A stretch of DNA of 64,000 bases from Streptomyces klenkii (GCF_003626645.1 NZ_RBAM01000009.1:248001-312000), one strand, 5' to 3'; counted from the stretch's first letter, positions 48,829 to 57,439 are shown. Notes: generated by a model from the letters alone, not told the origin. Program-made: numbers and translations.

Positions 48829-49334
48829 GGGCCGGCCTCTCGCGGGCCGGGGAGACCGGAAGTCCGCTCGCCCGCGCGGGGGACGGCCGGGGCGCCGGGC
48901 GGCGGATCGGCCCAGGTGCCGAAGCCGGGGGGCTTGGCGCCCGCCGGGTGGCCGTCGAAGGTGCGCCACACCAGGCCTTCGGTGTAGGCCTCGGGGGATA
49001 CGGTGAAGGCGGTGTTGGCCCGCTCGCGGCCCAGCGCGGTGTGGACGGGCGCGGCGAGCTGCGGCCACACGCCCAGGTACCACATGTGGGCGATGGCGCG
49101 GGCGATGTCCCGGGCGGTCTCGTCGGTGATGCCGTCCGGATCGCCCCCGGCGGCGTCGAGGGCGTCGAGGAAGCGGCCGACGGCCGGGCCGCCCACCTGC
49201 TCCAGCGCGGTGCGGTGGTAGAGGCCGGCCATGCCCGTGCCGTGGAGGTCGAAGGCGCCGAAGCCGGTCAGCGCGGCCGAGGCGGTGAGGAAGTCGTCGA
49301 GGGAACGTGCGGACGTGCTCGTCTTCGGTGTCAT
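48825..49334 (-). CDS. sorbitol dehydrogenase-type small subunit
   Basis: This is a protein of about 169 aa resembling the small (FAD-SLDH/gluconate 2-dehydrogenase subunit 3-like) partner of membrane GMC dehydrogenases: FLTASAALTGFGAFDLHGTGMAGLYHRTALEQVG, AIAHMWYLGVWP and the C-terminal GLVWRTFDGHPAGAKPPGFGTWADPP. The start is set at ATG 49334; an in-frame GTG eight codons earlier lies within a 14-base direct repeat. It lacks the usual Tat signal of such subunits. First gene of the cassette with the GMC large subunit and the ferritin-like protein. Confidence 0.8.
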   Translation of the reverse strand: MTPKTSTSARSLDDFLTASAALTGFGAFDLHGTGMAGLYHRTALEQVGGPAVGRFLDALDAAGGDPDGITDETARDIARAIAHMWYLGVWPQLAAPVHTALGRERANTAFTVSPEAYTEGLVWRTFDGHPAGAKPPGFGTWADPPPGAPAVPRAGERTSGLPGPREAGP

Positions 49335-49335
49335 T

Positions 49336-49362
49336 CGTGACCACCCATGCGTGACCACCCAT
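49336..49362. repeat. 13-bp direct repeat at the cassette start
   Basis: CGTGACCACCCAT occurs at 49336-49348 and 49350-49362, directly upstream of the small-subunit start. The 14-base period is not a helical turn. It could be a control site or a duplication of the start region. Confidence 0.65.
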
Positions 49363-49453
49363 CCGTGGGACCTGACGCATGTCTATCGGAGACTCCACGG
49401 TGCGTGAAGAGGAAACAAATCCCCTTCACTCGTATGAGTGTTCGGCGGCGTGG

Positions 49454-49488
49454 GGACGGCCCCCGCGCTCGGGGAGCGGGGGCCGTCC
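49454..49488 (-). terminator. hairpin terminator of the L,D-transpeptidase gene
   Basis: Thirteen-bp perfect arms (49454-49466 and 49476-49488) around a 9-base loop, 40-70 bases after the stop of the gene at 49525. Confidence 0.85.
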
Positions 49489-49524
49489 GGACCGCGGAGG
49501 AGAGGGGTGGGCCTCCGGGTCCGC

Positions 49525-50238
49525 TCAGGTGCCGGGCTTGCGGCCGTAGACGAAGACGTTGTCGCCGTTGCCCAGCATGGACCAGTACGCCTTGGCGTCG
49601 CCGGTGCGCATGTTCACACAGCCGTGCGAGCCGGGCGGGGACCAGACGCTGCCGTCGATGGCGTGGAAGGCCTGCCCGCCGTCGAAGAACTGCGCGTAGG
49701 GCATCCGCACCTTGTAGATCGTCGACCAGTGGTCGATCGACCGCCAGTAGATCTTCTTCGGGCCGGTCCGCGTCTCGTAGCCGTCCCGCCCCGTGCGCAC
49801 CGGCACCGGGCCGAACCGCACGGACCTGCCGTCCTGTATCCAGCTGATCTGGCGGGTGAGGTCGACGCAGGCTATCCGGCCCTTGTTCACGGGGCACTTC
49901 CCGGCGGCGTTCGGATCCCGCCGGGTGATCTCGTCCTGCATCGCCGCCCAGGTGACGGGCCCCGCGAAGCCGATGTTCGGCGTGATGCGGTGGCTGGTCT
50001 GGAAGTCCTGGATCGCCTTGCAGTCGGCGGGCGACTGCTGCCCGTCCACCGGTCTGCCCAGGAACTTCTCGGCCTCCTTCTGGTAGGGCCCGGTCCGGCT
50101 CGTGCAGGCGGGGGCGGCCTCGGCCGGCCCGCTCCACGCCAGCGTCAGCGGCGCCGTCAGCCCGAGCGTGCCCAGCAGCACCCCGAGCCGGCGTGCCGTG
50201 ACCGGGCGCACCGTCTTGTTCCTGCTAAGTGTTCCCAT
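49525..50238 (-). CDS. L,D-transpeptidase (YkuD) with peptidoglycan-binding domain
   Basis: This 237-aa exported enzyme makes or remodels 3-3 peptidoglycan cross-links. A signal peptide (basic start, then LGVLLGTLGLTAPLTLAWSGPAEAA) is followed by a PG_binding_1-like helical domain (CKAIQDFQTSHRITPNIGFAGPVTWAAM, about 68-95). The YkuD catalytic domain carries HAIDGSVWSPPGSHGCVNM with the nucleophile Cys207. The start is ATG 50238. It is monocistronic, with its own terminator. Confidence 0.93.
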   Translation of the reverse strand: MGTLSRNKTVRPVTARRLGVLLGTLGLTAPLTLAWSGPAEAAPACTSRTGPYQKEAEKFLGRPVDGQQSPADCKAIQDFQTSHRITPNIGFAGPVTWAAMQDEITRRDPNAAGKCPVNKGRIACVDLTRQISWIQDGRSVRFGPVPVRTGRDGYETRTGPKKIYWRSIDHWSTIYKVRMPYAQFFDGGQAFHAIDGSVWSPPGSHGCVNMRTGDAKAYWSMLGNGDNVFVYGRKPGT

Positions 50239-50402
50239 ATGACGTAAGACTGATAGCACCGGCCGGTGGTTGCAGCCGGGATCCGAGGGCCGGCAGGGGA
50301 GTCCCGGGGAGCCGAGGGGCCGGGGCCGCCGGGGAGGGGCCGCCGTCACTGCGGACGGTGACCCCTCGAACGGAGCAGCGAACGCGCCGCCGGGAGATGC
50401 CG

Positions 50403-50909
50403 CTAGGAGATGGAGGCGCCCGTGGGGATCGCGTTCAGGGCGACGGGCGAGACGTTCACGATCTTGTTCCAGTCGAAGTAGTACTTGTCCATCGCGGCCG
50501 GGCTGGTGATCCAGCGCTTGATGCCGTTGCTCACGAGGTAAACCGCGGGCCCGCTGGGCGACTTCGCGAGAATGGCGCCGTCGGACAGCTGCCCGCCGTC
50601 GTCAATGGCACCGATGTCGACGACGGACTGAATTCCGTTCCAGTTGCGGAACAGGTTGTTGTACGTGGCCGGATTGGGGATCCAGCGGCGTTTGCCGTCG
50701 AGGATCAGATAGACGGCCGGGCTGTTCACGCCCTTGAGCCGGGCGCCGTCGAGTTCGGGATGTCTGCCGCGGAGCTCCGCGGCGCCGGATTGTGCGGCGG
50801 AGGCCGATTCCTGAGCGGTGCCGGAGGCCTGTGCGGCGGGTGCCGCCGCGAGACCGGAAACGGATGCGGCCACGAGGGCCAGGGCGGCGAACAACGAGCG
50901 CTTGGACAC
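50403..50909 (-). CDS. secreted protein with two internal repeats
   Basis: This 168-aa protein (GTG 50909 after GGAGGAA) has a signal peptide ending near QASGT. The mature part holds two copies of a unit of about 45 residues: PAVYLILDGKRRWIPNPATYNNLFRNWNGIQSV and PAVYLVSNGIKRWITSPAAMDKYYFDWNKIVNV, each Tyr/Trp-rich. Such paired units are seen in secreted actinobacterial proteins of unknown role and look like a beta-propeller-blade or SH3-type carbohydrate or cell-wall binding fold. The Trp and Asn residues line up exactly. No catalytic residues are evident. Confidence 0.8.
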   Translation of the reverse strand: MSKRSLFAALALVAASVSGLAAAPAAQASGTAQESASAAQSGAAELRGRHPELDGARLKGVNSPAVYLILDGKRRWIPNPATYNNLFRNWNGIQSVVDIGAIDDGGQLSDGAILAKSPSGPAVYLVSNGIKRWITSPAAMDKYYFDWNKIVNVSPVALNAIPTGASIS

Positions 50910-51187
50910 ATTTCCTCCTGCTGCGGAGAAGGGATGAGTTCAACTCGCCTGCATTCCCGTGCCTTTCGCTTGCACCGGCCAACCCTTGCGGGGCCGCACC
51001 CGCTTGTCAACGTCCGCTCACTTCTCCGTGCGGACGGCCAGCGATTCTCCGCCATGGGTGCCGCGGGCTCCTATCGGTGCGCCTGGTCCGCTTTCGCCCG
51101 CGACCGGCGGAAGATAGCAGTGAGCATTCCGGATCCACCGCCCAGGAATACCCGATTCCGGCCGTGGGGCCCGAAAGGAACGGCACC

Positions 51188-52072
51188 GTGCGGAGTTTCC
51201 CCGCGATCCTCTTCGCCCTGCTCGCCGCGGTCAGCAACGCCCTGGCGGTCGTCCTCCAGCGCCGCGCGGCCCGTACCGTCCCCCTCGCCCCCGGCCTGCG
51301 CCTCTCCCTCTTCGCCCAACTGCTGCGCCGCAGGGCCTGGCTCGGCGGCATGGTCGCCGTCATGGCCGCCGCCTGCCTGCAAGCGCTCGCCCTGTCGCAG
51401 GGCGCCATGGCCGTCGTCCAGCCCGTCTTCGTGCTGGAACTGCCCTTCGCCCTCCTGCTCGGCGGGCTCATGCTGGGCCGCAAGGTCACTTCGCCCGCCT
51501 GGCGCGGAGCCGTCTGCATCGCGGCCGGACTCGGCCTGGCCCTCGCCGCCGCCGCGCCCACCCCCGGCACCGGAGAGCCGCCCGCGGACCGCTGGATGCT
51601 CGCCCTCGTCTGCTGCCTCGCGCTCATCGGGGTGCTGACCGCCACGGCCCTGCGCCACCCCGAAGGCGGCCTGCGCGCCGCGTGCTTCGGCACCACGGCC
51701 GCCGTCGGCTACGCCCTCACCGCCGCCCTGATGAAGGACGCGACGCACGCCTGGCAGGACGGCGGCGCCACCGCCTTCTTCCTCTCCTGGCAGACGTACG
51801 GGTTCGCCGCCGTCGGCGTCCTGGCCCTCTTCCTGCTGGAGAACGCCATGCAGTCCGGCCCGCTCACCGCCTCCCAGCCCGCGCTCACCCTCGGCGACGC
51901 CCTGGTGAGCCTCTCGCTGGGCATCACCCTGTACGAGGAGCGGGTCCGCAGCGGCTGGTGGATCCTCCCCGAGGCCGCCGGCGCCGCCCTGGTGCTGTAC
52001 GGGGCGGTGACGATCTCCCGCGTCGCCCTCGCCCGGGACCTGGTGACGACGGCCCCCGCCGGGGCCGACTGA
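51188..52072 (+). CDS. DMT-superfamily transporter
   Basis: This 294-aa integral membrane protein has about ten hydrophobic helices in two EamA-like halves. The first half starts FAILFALLAAVSNALAVVLQRRAARTVP. The segment GGLMLGRKVTSPAWRGAVCIAAGLGLALAAA ends the first half, and ASQPALTLGDALVSLSLGITLYEERVR closes the second. Members export metabolites or drugs. The GTG start follows AAAGGAA. It is monocistronic, with a hairpin terminator after it. Confidence 0.88.
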   Translation: MRSFPAILFALLAAVSNALAVVLQRRAARTVPLAPGLRLSLFAQLLRRRAWLGGMVAVMAAACLQALALSQGAMAVVQPVFVLELPFALLLGGLMLGRKVTSPAWRGAVCIAAGLGLALAAAAPTPGTGEPPADRWMLALVCCLALIGVLTATALRHPEGGLRAACFGTTAAVGYALTAALMKDATHAWQDGGATAFFLSWQTYGFAAVGVLALFLLENAMQSGPLTASQPALTLGDALVSLSLGITLYEERVRSGWWILPEAAGAALVLYGAVTISRVALARDLVTTAPAGAD

Positions 52073-52120
52073 CCCCGGCCCGGCCCGGCCCGGCCTGCGC
52101 CGTCCGGGCCGGGGTACGCC

Positions 52121-52155
52121 CCGGGGGCGGAACGGCCGCGCCGCTCCGCCCCCGG
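52121..52155. terminator. bidirectional hairpin terminator
   Basis: Eleven-bp perfect arms (52121-52131 and 52145-52155) lie between the convergent DMT and ABM genes. Confidence 0.75.
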
Positions 52156-52173
52156 AAGGTGCCGCTCAGCGGC

Positions 52174-52503
52174 TCAGATGTTGCGCGGCGTGAGCTCCGC
52201 CATCGCGGACCAGCCGTTGCCGGGGGCCTCGGTGCTGATGATCTGCGGCGTGGTGGCGATGGCCTCGGCCATCTCGTCCATGGCGGTCTTGAAGTGCGTG
52301 GAGTTCACGTGCGCGTCACCGGCCTCGCGGGAGGCGAAGCCCTCCACGAGGACGAACTGGTTCGGGTTGTCGACGCTGCGGGACCACTCGAAGAACAGGT
52401 TGCCCGGCTCGTCCCGGGTGGCCTGGGTGAAGTCCTCGACGAGGTCGAGCCACTTGTCGGTGTACTCGGGGCGGACGGTCATCTTGACGACGATCAAGAT
52501 CAT
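52174..52503 (-). CDS. ABM-domain quinol monooxygenase-like protein
   Basis: This 109-aa ABM-superfamily protein is close to the YgiN/putative quinol monooxygenase type: MILIVVKMTVRPEYTDKWLDLVEDFTQATRDEPGNLFFEWSRSV, FVLVEGFASREAGDAHVNSTHFKTAMDEM. The fold is a dimeric ferredoxin-like barrel. The conserved Asn in EPGN and His in HVNSTHFK are in the usual place. AGGAG precedes its ATG. It is a second, unrelated-in-context ABM gene in this window. Redox or detoxification role inferred from the family. Confidence 0.88.
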   Translation of the reverse strand: MILIVVKMTVRPEYTDKWLDLVEDFTQATRDEPGNLFFEWSRSVDNPNQFVLVEGFASREAGDAHVNSTHFKTAMDEMAEAIATTPQIISTEAPGNGWSAMAELTPRNI

Positions 52504-52754
52504 GGCGGCTCCTGTCGTGTTCGGGCGGCGGTCCGGGGCGACGGGCCGGTCCCGGCCCCTGCCGGCGGCGGGCGGGAGCGCCCGCGCCGGTGCCCACGCT
52601 GGCGGAGGCGGGGGCACCCGGCGAAGCAGGGACGACAGCTATTCCGGCCCTCCCGGAAAATTGCACCCCGGCTGCGGCGGGACGGCCAGTCGGGCGGGCG
52701 TCCGCCCGGCCGCTTCACCCGCACCCGGGCCGCGGACCCGTACGACGGAGCGCC

Positions 52755-53642
52755 CTACGCGGCCGCGGCAGGCTGGTCGACCGGCGCGGGCAGCGTCCGC
52801 GCGGGCTCCTGCCGGCCCTGCGCGGGTGCCGCGGGCAGGGTGAGGTCCTCCGCGCCGTCGGGGACGGGCACGGACTCGAAGATGGCGTTCTGCTGCTCCT
52901 GGAGCTCGCGGGCCCGCTCGGGCGAGGTGGTGGGCAGCCGCTGCTCCTCGTACAGCTTGTGGGTCGCCTCCTGGGCCCACTTGCTCGACGGGGTGTGGAA
53001 CTGCACCTCGAAGACGTGCCGGGAATGCGGGTCGCGCCAGGCCGCGTTGATGGCCTTGTAGCCGTGCTTCCGACCCCAGGTGTTGGCCCACTTGACGCTG
53101 TCGTTGCCCCACAGGGACAGGGCCGAGGAGGCGATCGTCACTCCGTTGGTGTAGCTGCCGTCCGGCCACTGGAGGGTGTAGCGGACGGAGTCGCTGATCC
53201 TGGCGAGGGTGGCGTCCACGGTCTGCCCGGGGGTCTCCTTCATGGCCGTGGCGACCTTGCGCTTGAGCGAGTCCGGCGACTTCAGCCGGTGGTCGAAGCC
53301 GATGAGGGTGGCGTGGCTGATGCGGGCCACCGCCTGCATCTCGGGGCTGACCGTCTGCTCGGCGGAGCGGGCGCGGGCGAGGAACTCGTCGACCTTCTTG
53401 TTGTCCGCGGCGTTGAGGGACAGGCCGTCGCCCTTCCAGCCGCCCTTGTCGTCACGGAACCGGTCCGCCTTGTTCGCCTTGTCCGGCTCGGCCGCTCCGG
53501 CTGCGGCGACCGTCTTGCCTGCGGACACGGGGTGCGATCCGGCCCTGCCGTCGGCCAGGGCGCTCTGCACCGGTCCGGCGCTCAGGGCGGCGGCGAGCGC
53601 CGCGACGGCAGCGAGTCGAGGGGCAGTGCGGTTGGTGATCAC
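52755..53642 (-). CDS. secreted RelA/SpoT-fold ATP nucleotide 3'-pyrophosphokinase
   Basis: This 295-aa protein has a signal peptide (cleavage near ALADG). The mature part carries a (p)ppGpp-synthetase-like fold: HRLKSPDSLKRK (Arg119, Lys121, Lys127-Lys129; ATP binding), ISDSVRYTLQW (Asp151, Arg154), GYKAINAAW (Tyr195) and FEVQFHTP (Glu212, Gln214, Thr217), then HKLYEEQR. Streptomyces morookaense is known to secrete an enzyme (EC 2.7.6.4) that moves pyrophosphate from ATP to the 3'-OH of purine nucleotides; this gene looks like that family. A Pro/Ala-rich tail ends it. It acts outside the cell. Neighbours give no cognate immunity gene. Confidence 0.85.
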   Translation of the reverse strand: MITNRTAPRLAAVAALAAALSAGPVQSALADGRAGSHPVSAGKTVAAAGAAEPDKANKADRFRDDKGGWKGDGLSLNAADNKKVDEFLARARSAEQTVSPEMQAVARISHATLIGFDHRLKSPDSLKRKVATAMKETPGQTVDATLARISDSVRYTLQWPDGSYTNGVTIASSALSLWGNDSVKWANTWGRKHGYKAINAAWRDPHSRHVFEVQFHTPSSKWAQEATHKLYEEQRLPTTSPERARELQEQQNAIFESVPVPDGAEDLTLPAAPAQGRQEPARTLPAPVDQPAAAA

Positions 53643-53936
53643 CGTGTGATGAGTCCTTCGGCGCGTGAGGTGATGTCCGGCGCCTCATACAACCGGCAGG
53701 GGCCCGCACCGGTAACTGAACGGCACGCTCCACGGCCCGCCTTTGGCCGGATCGCGGTGGTTGCGGGGCGGAATGTGGTCGTACGGGCGCTGTGAGCCGT
53801 GCGGGTGACGGAGAGGTGTGTTGGCCGCATTCTTCGGATGATCGCTCCAGTGCGTTGTTACGTTTTGCGGACTAATAACCCCTTTGGTGGTGGTTCCGGC
53901 GGTGGGGAATGGGCGGTGGTTGCGGTGGTGGGTGGC

Positions 53937-55802
53937 GTGCAGGTGTCGGGGCGCGGCGTCGTCGCCGAAGAGGAAGCCGGCGAAGGTGCGGGCGCAGGCG
54001 GCGGGAGCGCCGTACCGGGGCCTGCGGGGGAGCGGGGCGCAGCGGCTCCCCTGACGAGCGCGGCACCGGGCGGCGACTACGACTACGAGGGCTTCAGCCG
54101 GCTGACGGGGGCCATGGAGGAGCGCCTGCCGCCGGGGGCCTACCGGGTGGCGTACCAGGGGCTGCGGGGCCGGGCGGGTTTCGCGGGGGTGTGGGTGGGG
54201 CTGCTGGTGGGGCTCGCGCCCCTGATGGCGGCGGGGGTACTGGTGTGGCTGCTGTGGCCGGGGCACTGGGTGGTGCGGGACGGGTGGCTGGGATCGGTGG
54301 ACGCCGTGATGCTCGCGTCGGTCGGGCTGGTCGAGGTGTTCCGCGTGGTGAACGTGGTCTCGGTGGCCCACGCCTCGTGCGTGGCGCGGGACCCGGTGCC
54401 GGTGCGCGCGCAGCCCGGCGCGCGGGTGGCCTTCTGCACGACGTTCGTGCCGGGCAAGGAGCCCCTCGCCATGGTGTCGGCGACGCTGGAGGGCGCGGTG
54501 CGGGTCGGCTACGACGGCCTGGTGGACGTGTGGCTGCTGGACGAGGGCGACGACCCGGGCGCGCGGGCGCTGTGCAAGCGGCTGGGCGTGCGGCACTTCT
54601 CCCGGAAGGGCGTGGCGCGCTACAACCGGCCGTCGGGGAAGTACCGGGCCCGCACGAAGCACGGCAACTACAACGCCTGGCTGGACGCGCACGGCCACGG
54701 CTACGACTTCGTGGCGTGCGTGGACACCGACCACGTGCCCCTGCCGAACTTCCTGGAGCGCATGCTGGGCTACTTCCGCGATCCGGACGTGGCCTTCGTG
54801 GTGGGCCCCCAGGTGTACGGGAACTACTCGGCCCGGGTGACCAAGGCCGCCGAGAGCCAGCAGTTCCTCTTCCACGCCCTGGTGCAGCGCGCGGGCAACC
54901 GCTACGGCTCGCCGATGTTCGTGGGGACGTCCAACTGCGTGCGGGTGAGCGTCCTCCAGCAGATCGGCGGCTTCTACGACTCGATCACCGAGGACATGGC
55001 GACGGGCCTGGAGATCCACCGGCGCAAGAACCCGGCGACGGGCCGCCGCTGGCGCTCGGTCTACACCCCCGACGTCCTGGCCGTGGGCGAGGGCCCCTCG
55101 TCCTGGACGGACTTCTTCTCCCAGCAGCTGCGCTGGTCGCGCGGGACGTTCGAGACCCTCCTGCGGCAGTTCGGGCGCGCGGTGTGGTCCCTGTCCCCGG
55201 GCCGCCTGTGGAACTACTGCCTGCTGGTCGCCTACTACCCCATGGCCGCCATGACCTGGGTCCTCGGCGGCGTCTCCTGCGTCCTCTTCCTCGGCCTCGG
55301 AGCCACGGGGATCAACGTGCCCTCGCAGGTGTGGCTGATGCTCTACGGCGACGCGGCCGTCCTCCAGATCTGCCTGTACGTCGTCAACCGCCGCCACAAC
55401 GTCAGCCCGCACGAGCCGGAGGGCTCCTCGGGCGTGGCCGGGATGGTCATGTCGGCGGTGTCCGCCCCCCTGTACGCGCGGGCCATGGGCCAGGCCCTGC
55501 TGCGCCGCCGCTCGGGCTTCGTGGTGACCCCGAAGGGCGCGTCGGCGTCCGGGGACTGCACCGCGACGTTCCGCACGCATCTGTGGTGGGCCTGCATGTT
55601 CGGGGTGTGCCTGGTGGCGTCGGTGTTCCTGGGCCACTCCTCGCTCGCCATGCGCGTGTGGGCCGGCATGGCACTGATCACCGCGCTGGGGCCGGCCGGG
55701 GTGTGGCTGGCGGACCGGGCGCGCGAACGCTGGCCCAGCGGCCGGGGCACCGGCGACGGCCCGGCGGTCTCCCGCCCCCTCACCCAGCACAGTGCGGCCT
55801 GA
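53937..55802 (+). CDS. membrane GT2 processive glycosyltransferase (cellulose/hyaluronan synthase-like)
   Basis: This large membrane enzyme (about 621 aa from GTG 53937; the frame is open to 53799) resembles processive polysaccharide synthases. Two N-terminal helices precede the GT-A domain: FCTTFVPGKEPLAMVSATLEG, LLDEGDDPG, VDTDHVP (DxD), ITEDMATGLEIHRR (TED) and QQLRWSRG (the QxxRW product-channel motif). Five or so helices follow. A UDP-sugar is probably polymerised and extruded. The upstream region has an AT-rich patch (about 53855-53885) that may hold the promoter, which favours the later start. A flavin reductase gene follows one base after its stop. Confidence 0.88.
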   Translation: MQVSGRGVVAEEEAGEGAGAGGGSAVPGPAGERGAAAPLTSAAPGGDYDYEGFSRLTGAMEERLPPGAYRVAYQGLRGRAGFAGVWVGLLVGLAPLMAAGVLVWLLWPGHWVVRDGWLGSVDAVMLASVGLVEVFRVVNVVSVAHASCVARDPVPVRAQPGARVAFCTTFVPGKEPLAMVSATLEGAVRVGYDGLVDVWLLDEGDDPGARALCKRLGVRHFSRKGVARYNRPSGKYRARTKHGNYNAWLDAHGHGYDFVACVDTDHVPLPNFLERMLGYFRDPDVAFVVGPQVYGNYSARVTKAAESQQFLFHALVQRAGNRYGSPMFVGTSNCVRVSVLQQIGGFYDSITEDMATGLEIHRRKNPATGRRWRSVYTPDVLAVGEGPSSWTDFFSQQLRWSRGTFETLLRQFGRAVWSLSPGRLWNYCLLVAYYPMAAMTWVLGGVSCVLFLGLGATGINVPSQVWLMLYGDAAVLQICLYVVNRRHNVSPHEPEGSSGVAGMVMSAVSAPLYARAMGQALLRRRSGFVVTPKGASASGDCTATFRTHLWWACMFGVCLVASVFLGHSSLAMRVWAGMALITALGPAGVWLADRARERWPSGRGTGDGPAVSRPLTQHSAA

Positions 55803-55803
55803 C

Positions 55804-56466
55804 ATGGCCGCCGAGACCGCCACCGGCCCCATGCGGGTGCTCGTGCTCGGCGCGTCCCTGCGCGCCGACTCGCTGAACGCCCGGCTGGCCTCCCTGGTGG
55901 CCCGCCTGGTCCGGGACGAGGCGGGCGCGGACGTCGACCACGCCCACCTGAACGAGTTCGCCATGCCGCTCTACAACGGCGACACCGAGGACGCCGAGGG
56001 CGTGCCGCCCGGGGCGCTCGCGCTGCGCGAGCGGCTGTCCGCGTGCCAGGCGCTGGTCATCTCCGCCCCGGAGTACAACGCCTCGATGCCCGGGGTGCTG
56101 AAGAACGCCATCGACTGGGTCTCCCGCGTCCGCCCCCAGCCGTTCAAGGACAAGCACGCCCTCCTGGTCTCCGCGTCGCCCTCCATGGTCGGCGGCAACC
56201 GCGGGCTGTGGGCCCTGCGCGTCCCGCTCGAACACCTGGGCACGCGCGTGTACCCCGACATGTTCAGCCTCGCCAAGGCGCACGAGGGGTTCACCAGTGA
56301 CGGGGACCTCGCCGACAGCGGGCTCCACGCACGCCTGGCGGAGTCGGTGACCTCGTTCCTGCGGCTGGTCGAAGCGGATACCCGCTACGTGTGCCTGCGC
56401 CGCCGCTGGTACGAGTTCCTGGGCGACTGCACGGACGCCCCGGTCACTCAGCGCGCCCAGGACTGA
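55804..56466 (+). CDS. NADPH-dependent FMN reductase-family protein
   Basis: This is a 220-aa flavodoxin-like reductase. The phosphate-binding loop GASLRADSLNARLA and the active-site motif PEYNASMPGVLKNAIDWVSR are typical of chromate/quinone reductases of this family. It starts at ATG 55804, one base after the glycosyltransferase stop, so both are cotranscribed. Its 3' end runs 23 bases into the convergent D-amino-acid oxidase gene. Link to polysaccharide synthesis is not understood. Confidence 0.9.
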   Translation: MAAETATGPMRVLVLGASLRADSLNARLASLVARLVRDEAGADVDHAHLNEFAMPLYNGDTEDAEGVPPGALALRERLSACQALVISAPEYNASMPGVLKNAIDWVSRVRPQPFKDKHALLVSASPSMVGGNRGLWALRVPLEHLGTRVYPDMFSLAKAHEGFTSDGDLADSGLHARLAESVTSFLRLVEADTRYVCLRRRWYEFLGDCTDAPVTQRAQD

Positions 56467-57439
56467 CGGGGCCCTCCCCGGAGCCGTCCCCGTCCGCGAG
56501 CCAGGCCGCGGCGAGCGCGCAGCCCCACGACACCGTCACGCCCGCCCCGCCGTGGCCGTAGTTGTGGACCAGCCGTGCGCCGCCTGGCAGCCGGCCGGCC
56601 TCCAGCCGCGCGGGGGAGCGGGCCGGGCGCAGACCCACCCGGTGGGCCAGGACGCGGGCCCCGGCCAGCCGGGGGTCCACGCGGGCGCAGCGGCTGATGA
56701 TCGCCCTGGCCGTGCCGGGCGAGGGGGTGCGGTCCCAGACGTGCTCGCGCGCGGTCCCGCCGAGGACCACCCCGTACGGTTGCGGGAAGACGTTGAGGAT
56801 CTCTCCGGTCGCGCGGTTCTCGGCGGCGAGCCACTCGCTCACACCCGGGTTCTCCACGACGACGACCTGCCCCTGCACGGGGTGCACCGCCGGGTCGGGG
56901 ACCAGGTCGCGGGCGCCGAGGCCGGTGCAGTTGACGACGAGGGGCGCGGCGCGGCCCGCCTCGGCCAGGTCCCCTACGGCCCGGTGGACGACGGTGCCGC
57001 CCGCCGCGGCGAACCGCCGCTCCAGATATCCGAGATATGCCGGCATGTCCACCAGTGGCGTACGGGCGCGGACGCCGTGCCCGTAGCCCGCGGGCAGCTC
57101 GCCGCCCGCGGCCGGACGGAGCCCGGGAACGCCCGCGGCCCAGCCGCCCCGCTCCTCCCGCTCCGTGCACGCGTACGTGCCGTCGACGAGCCGGACGCCC
57201 GTCTCGTCCGGCCGGTCCGCGAGGCGGGACAGCTGCCGGAAGGACTCCAGGGCCCAGGCGGTGACCGCCTCCCGGGGCTCGATCCGGTACGGCCACCACA
57301 GGCCGCCGGCCACGGCGGAGGTGGTCTCCGCGGGCCGCTCCCGGCTCCGCACCTCCACGTGCCGCCCGGCCTCCGCCAGGACCACCGCGGTGGTCAGCCC
57401 GATGACCCCGGCACCCACGACGATCGCATCGCGCGTCAT
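56444..57439 (-). CDS. D-amino-acid oxidase-family FAD enzyme
   Basis: This 331-aa flavoprotein oxidises D-amino acids to keto acids with release of hydrogen peroxide. FAD motif DAIVVGAGVIGLTTAVVLAEAGRHV; substrate and flavin contacts in SAVAGGLWWPYR and the C-terminal NYGHGGAGVTVSWGCA are diagnostic. The start is ATG 57439. The stop lies 23 bases inside the convergent FMN-reductase gene, a tail-to-tail overlap with no room for a terminator. It is probably cytoplasmic and lacks a targeting signal. Confidence 0.93.
   Translation of the reverse strand: MTRDAIVVGAGVIGLTTAVVLAEAGRHVEVRSRERPAETTSAVAGGLWWPYRIEPREAVTAWALESFRQLSRLADRPDETGVRLVDGTYACTEREERGGWAAGVPGLRPAAGGELPAGYGHGVRARTPLVDMPAYLGYLERRFAAAGGTVVHRAVGDLAEAGRAAPLVVNCTGLGARDLVPDPAVHPVQGQVVVVENPGVSEWLAAENRATGEILNVFPQPYGVVLGGTAREHVWDRTPSPGTARAIISRCARVDPRLAGARVLAHRVGLRPARSPARLEAGRLPGGARLVHNYGHGGAGVTVSWGCALAAAWLADGDGSGEGPVSPGRAE

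Noticed and set aside
53799..53936. N-terminal extension of the polysaccharide synthase to GTG 53799
   Set aside because: The extra segment is not membrane- or domain-like, and an AT-rich promoter-like patch lies inside it; the start at 53937 is preferred but not proven.
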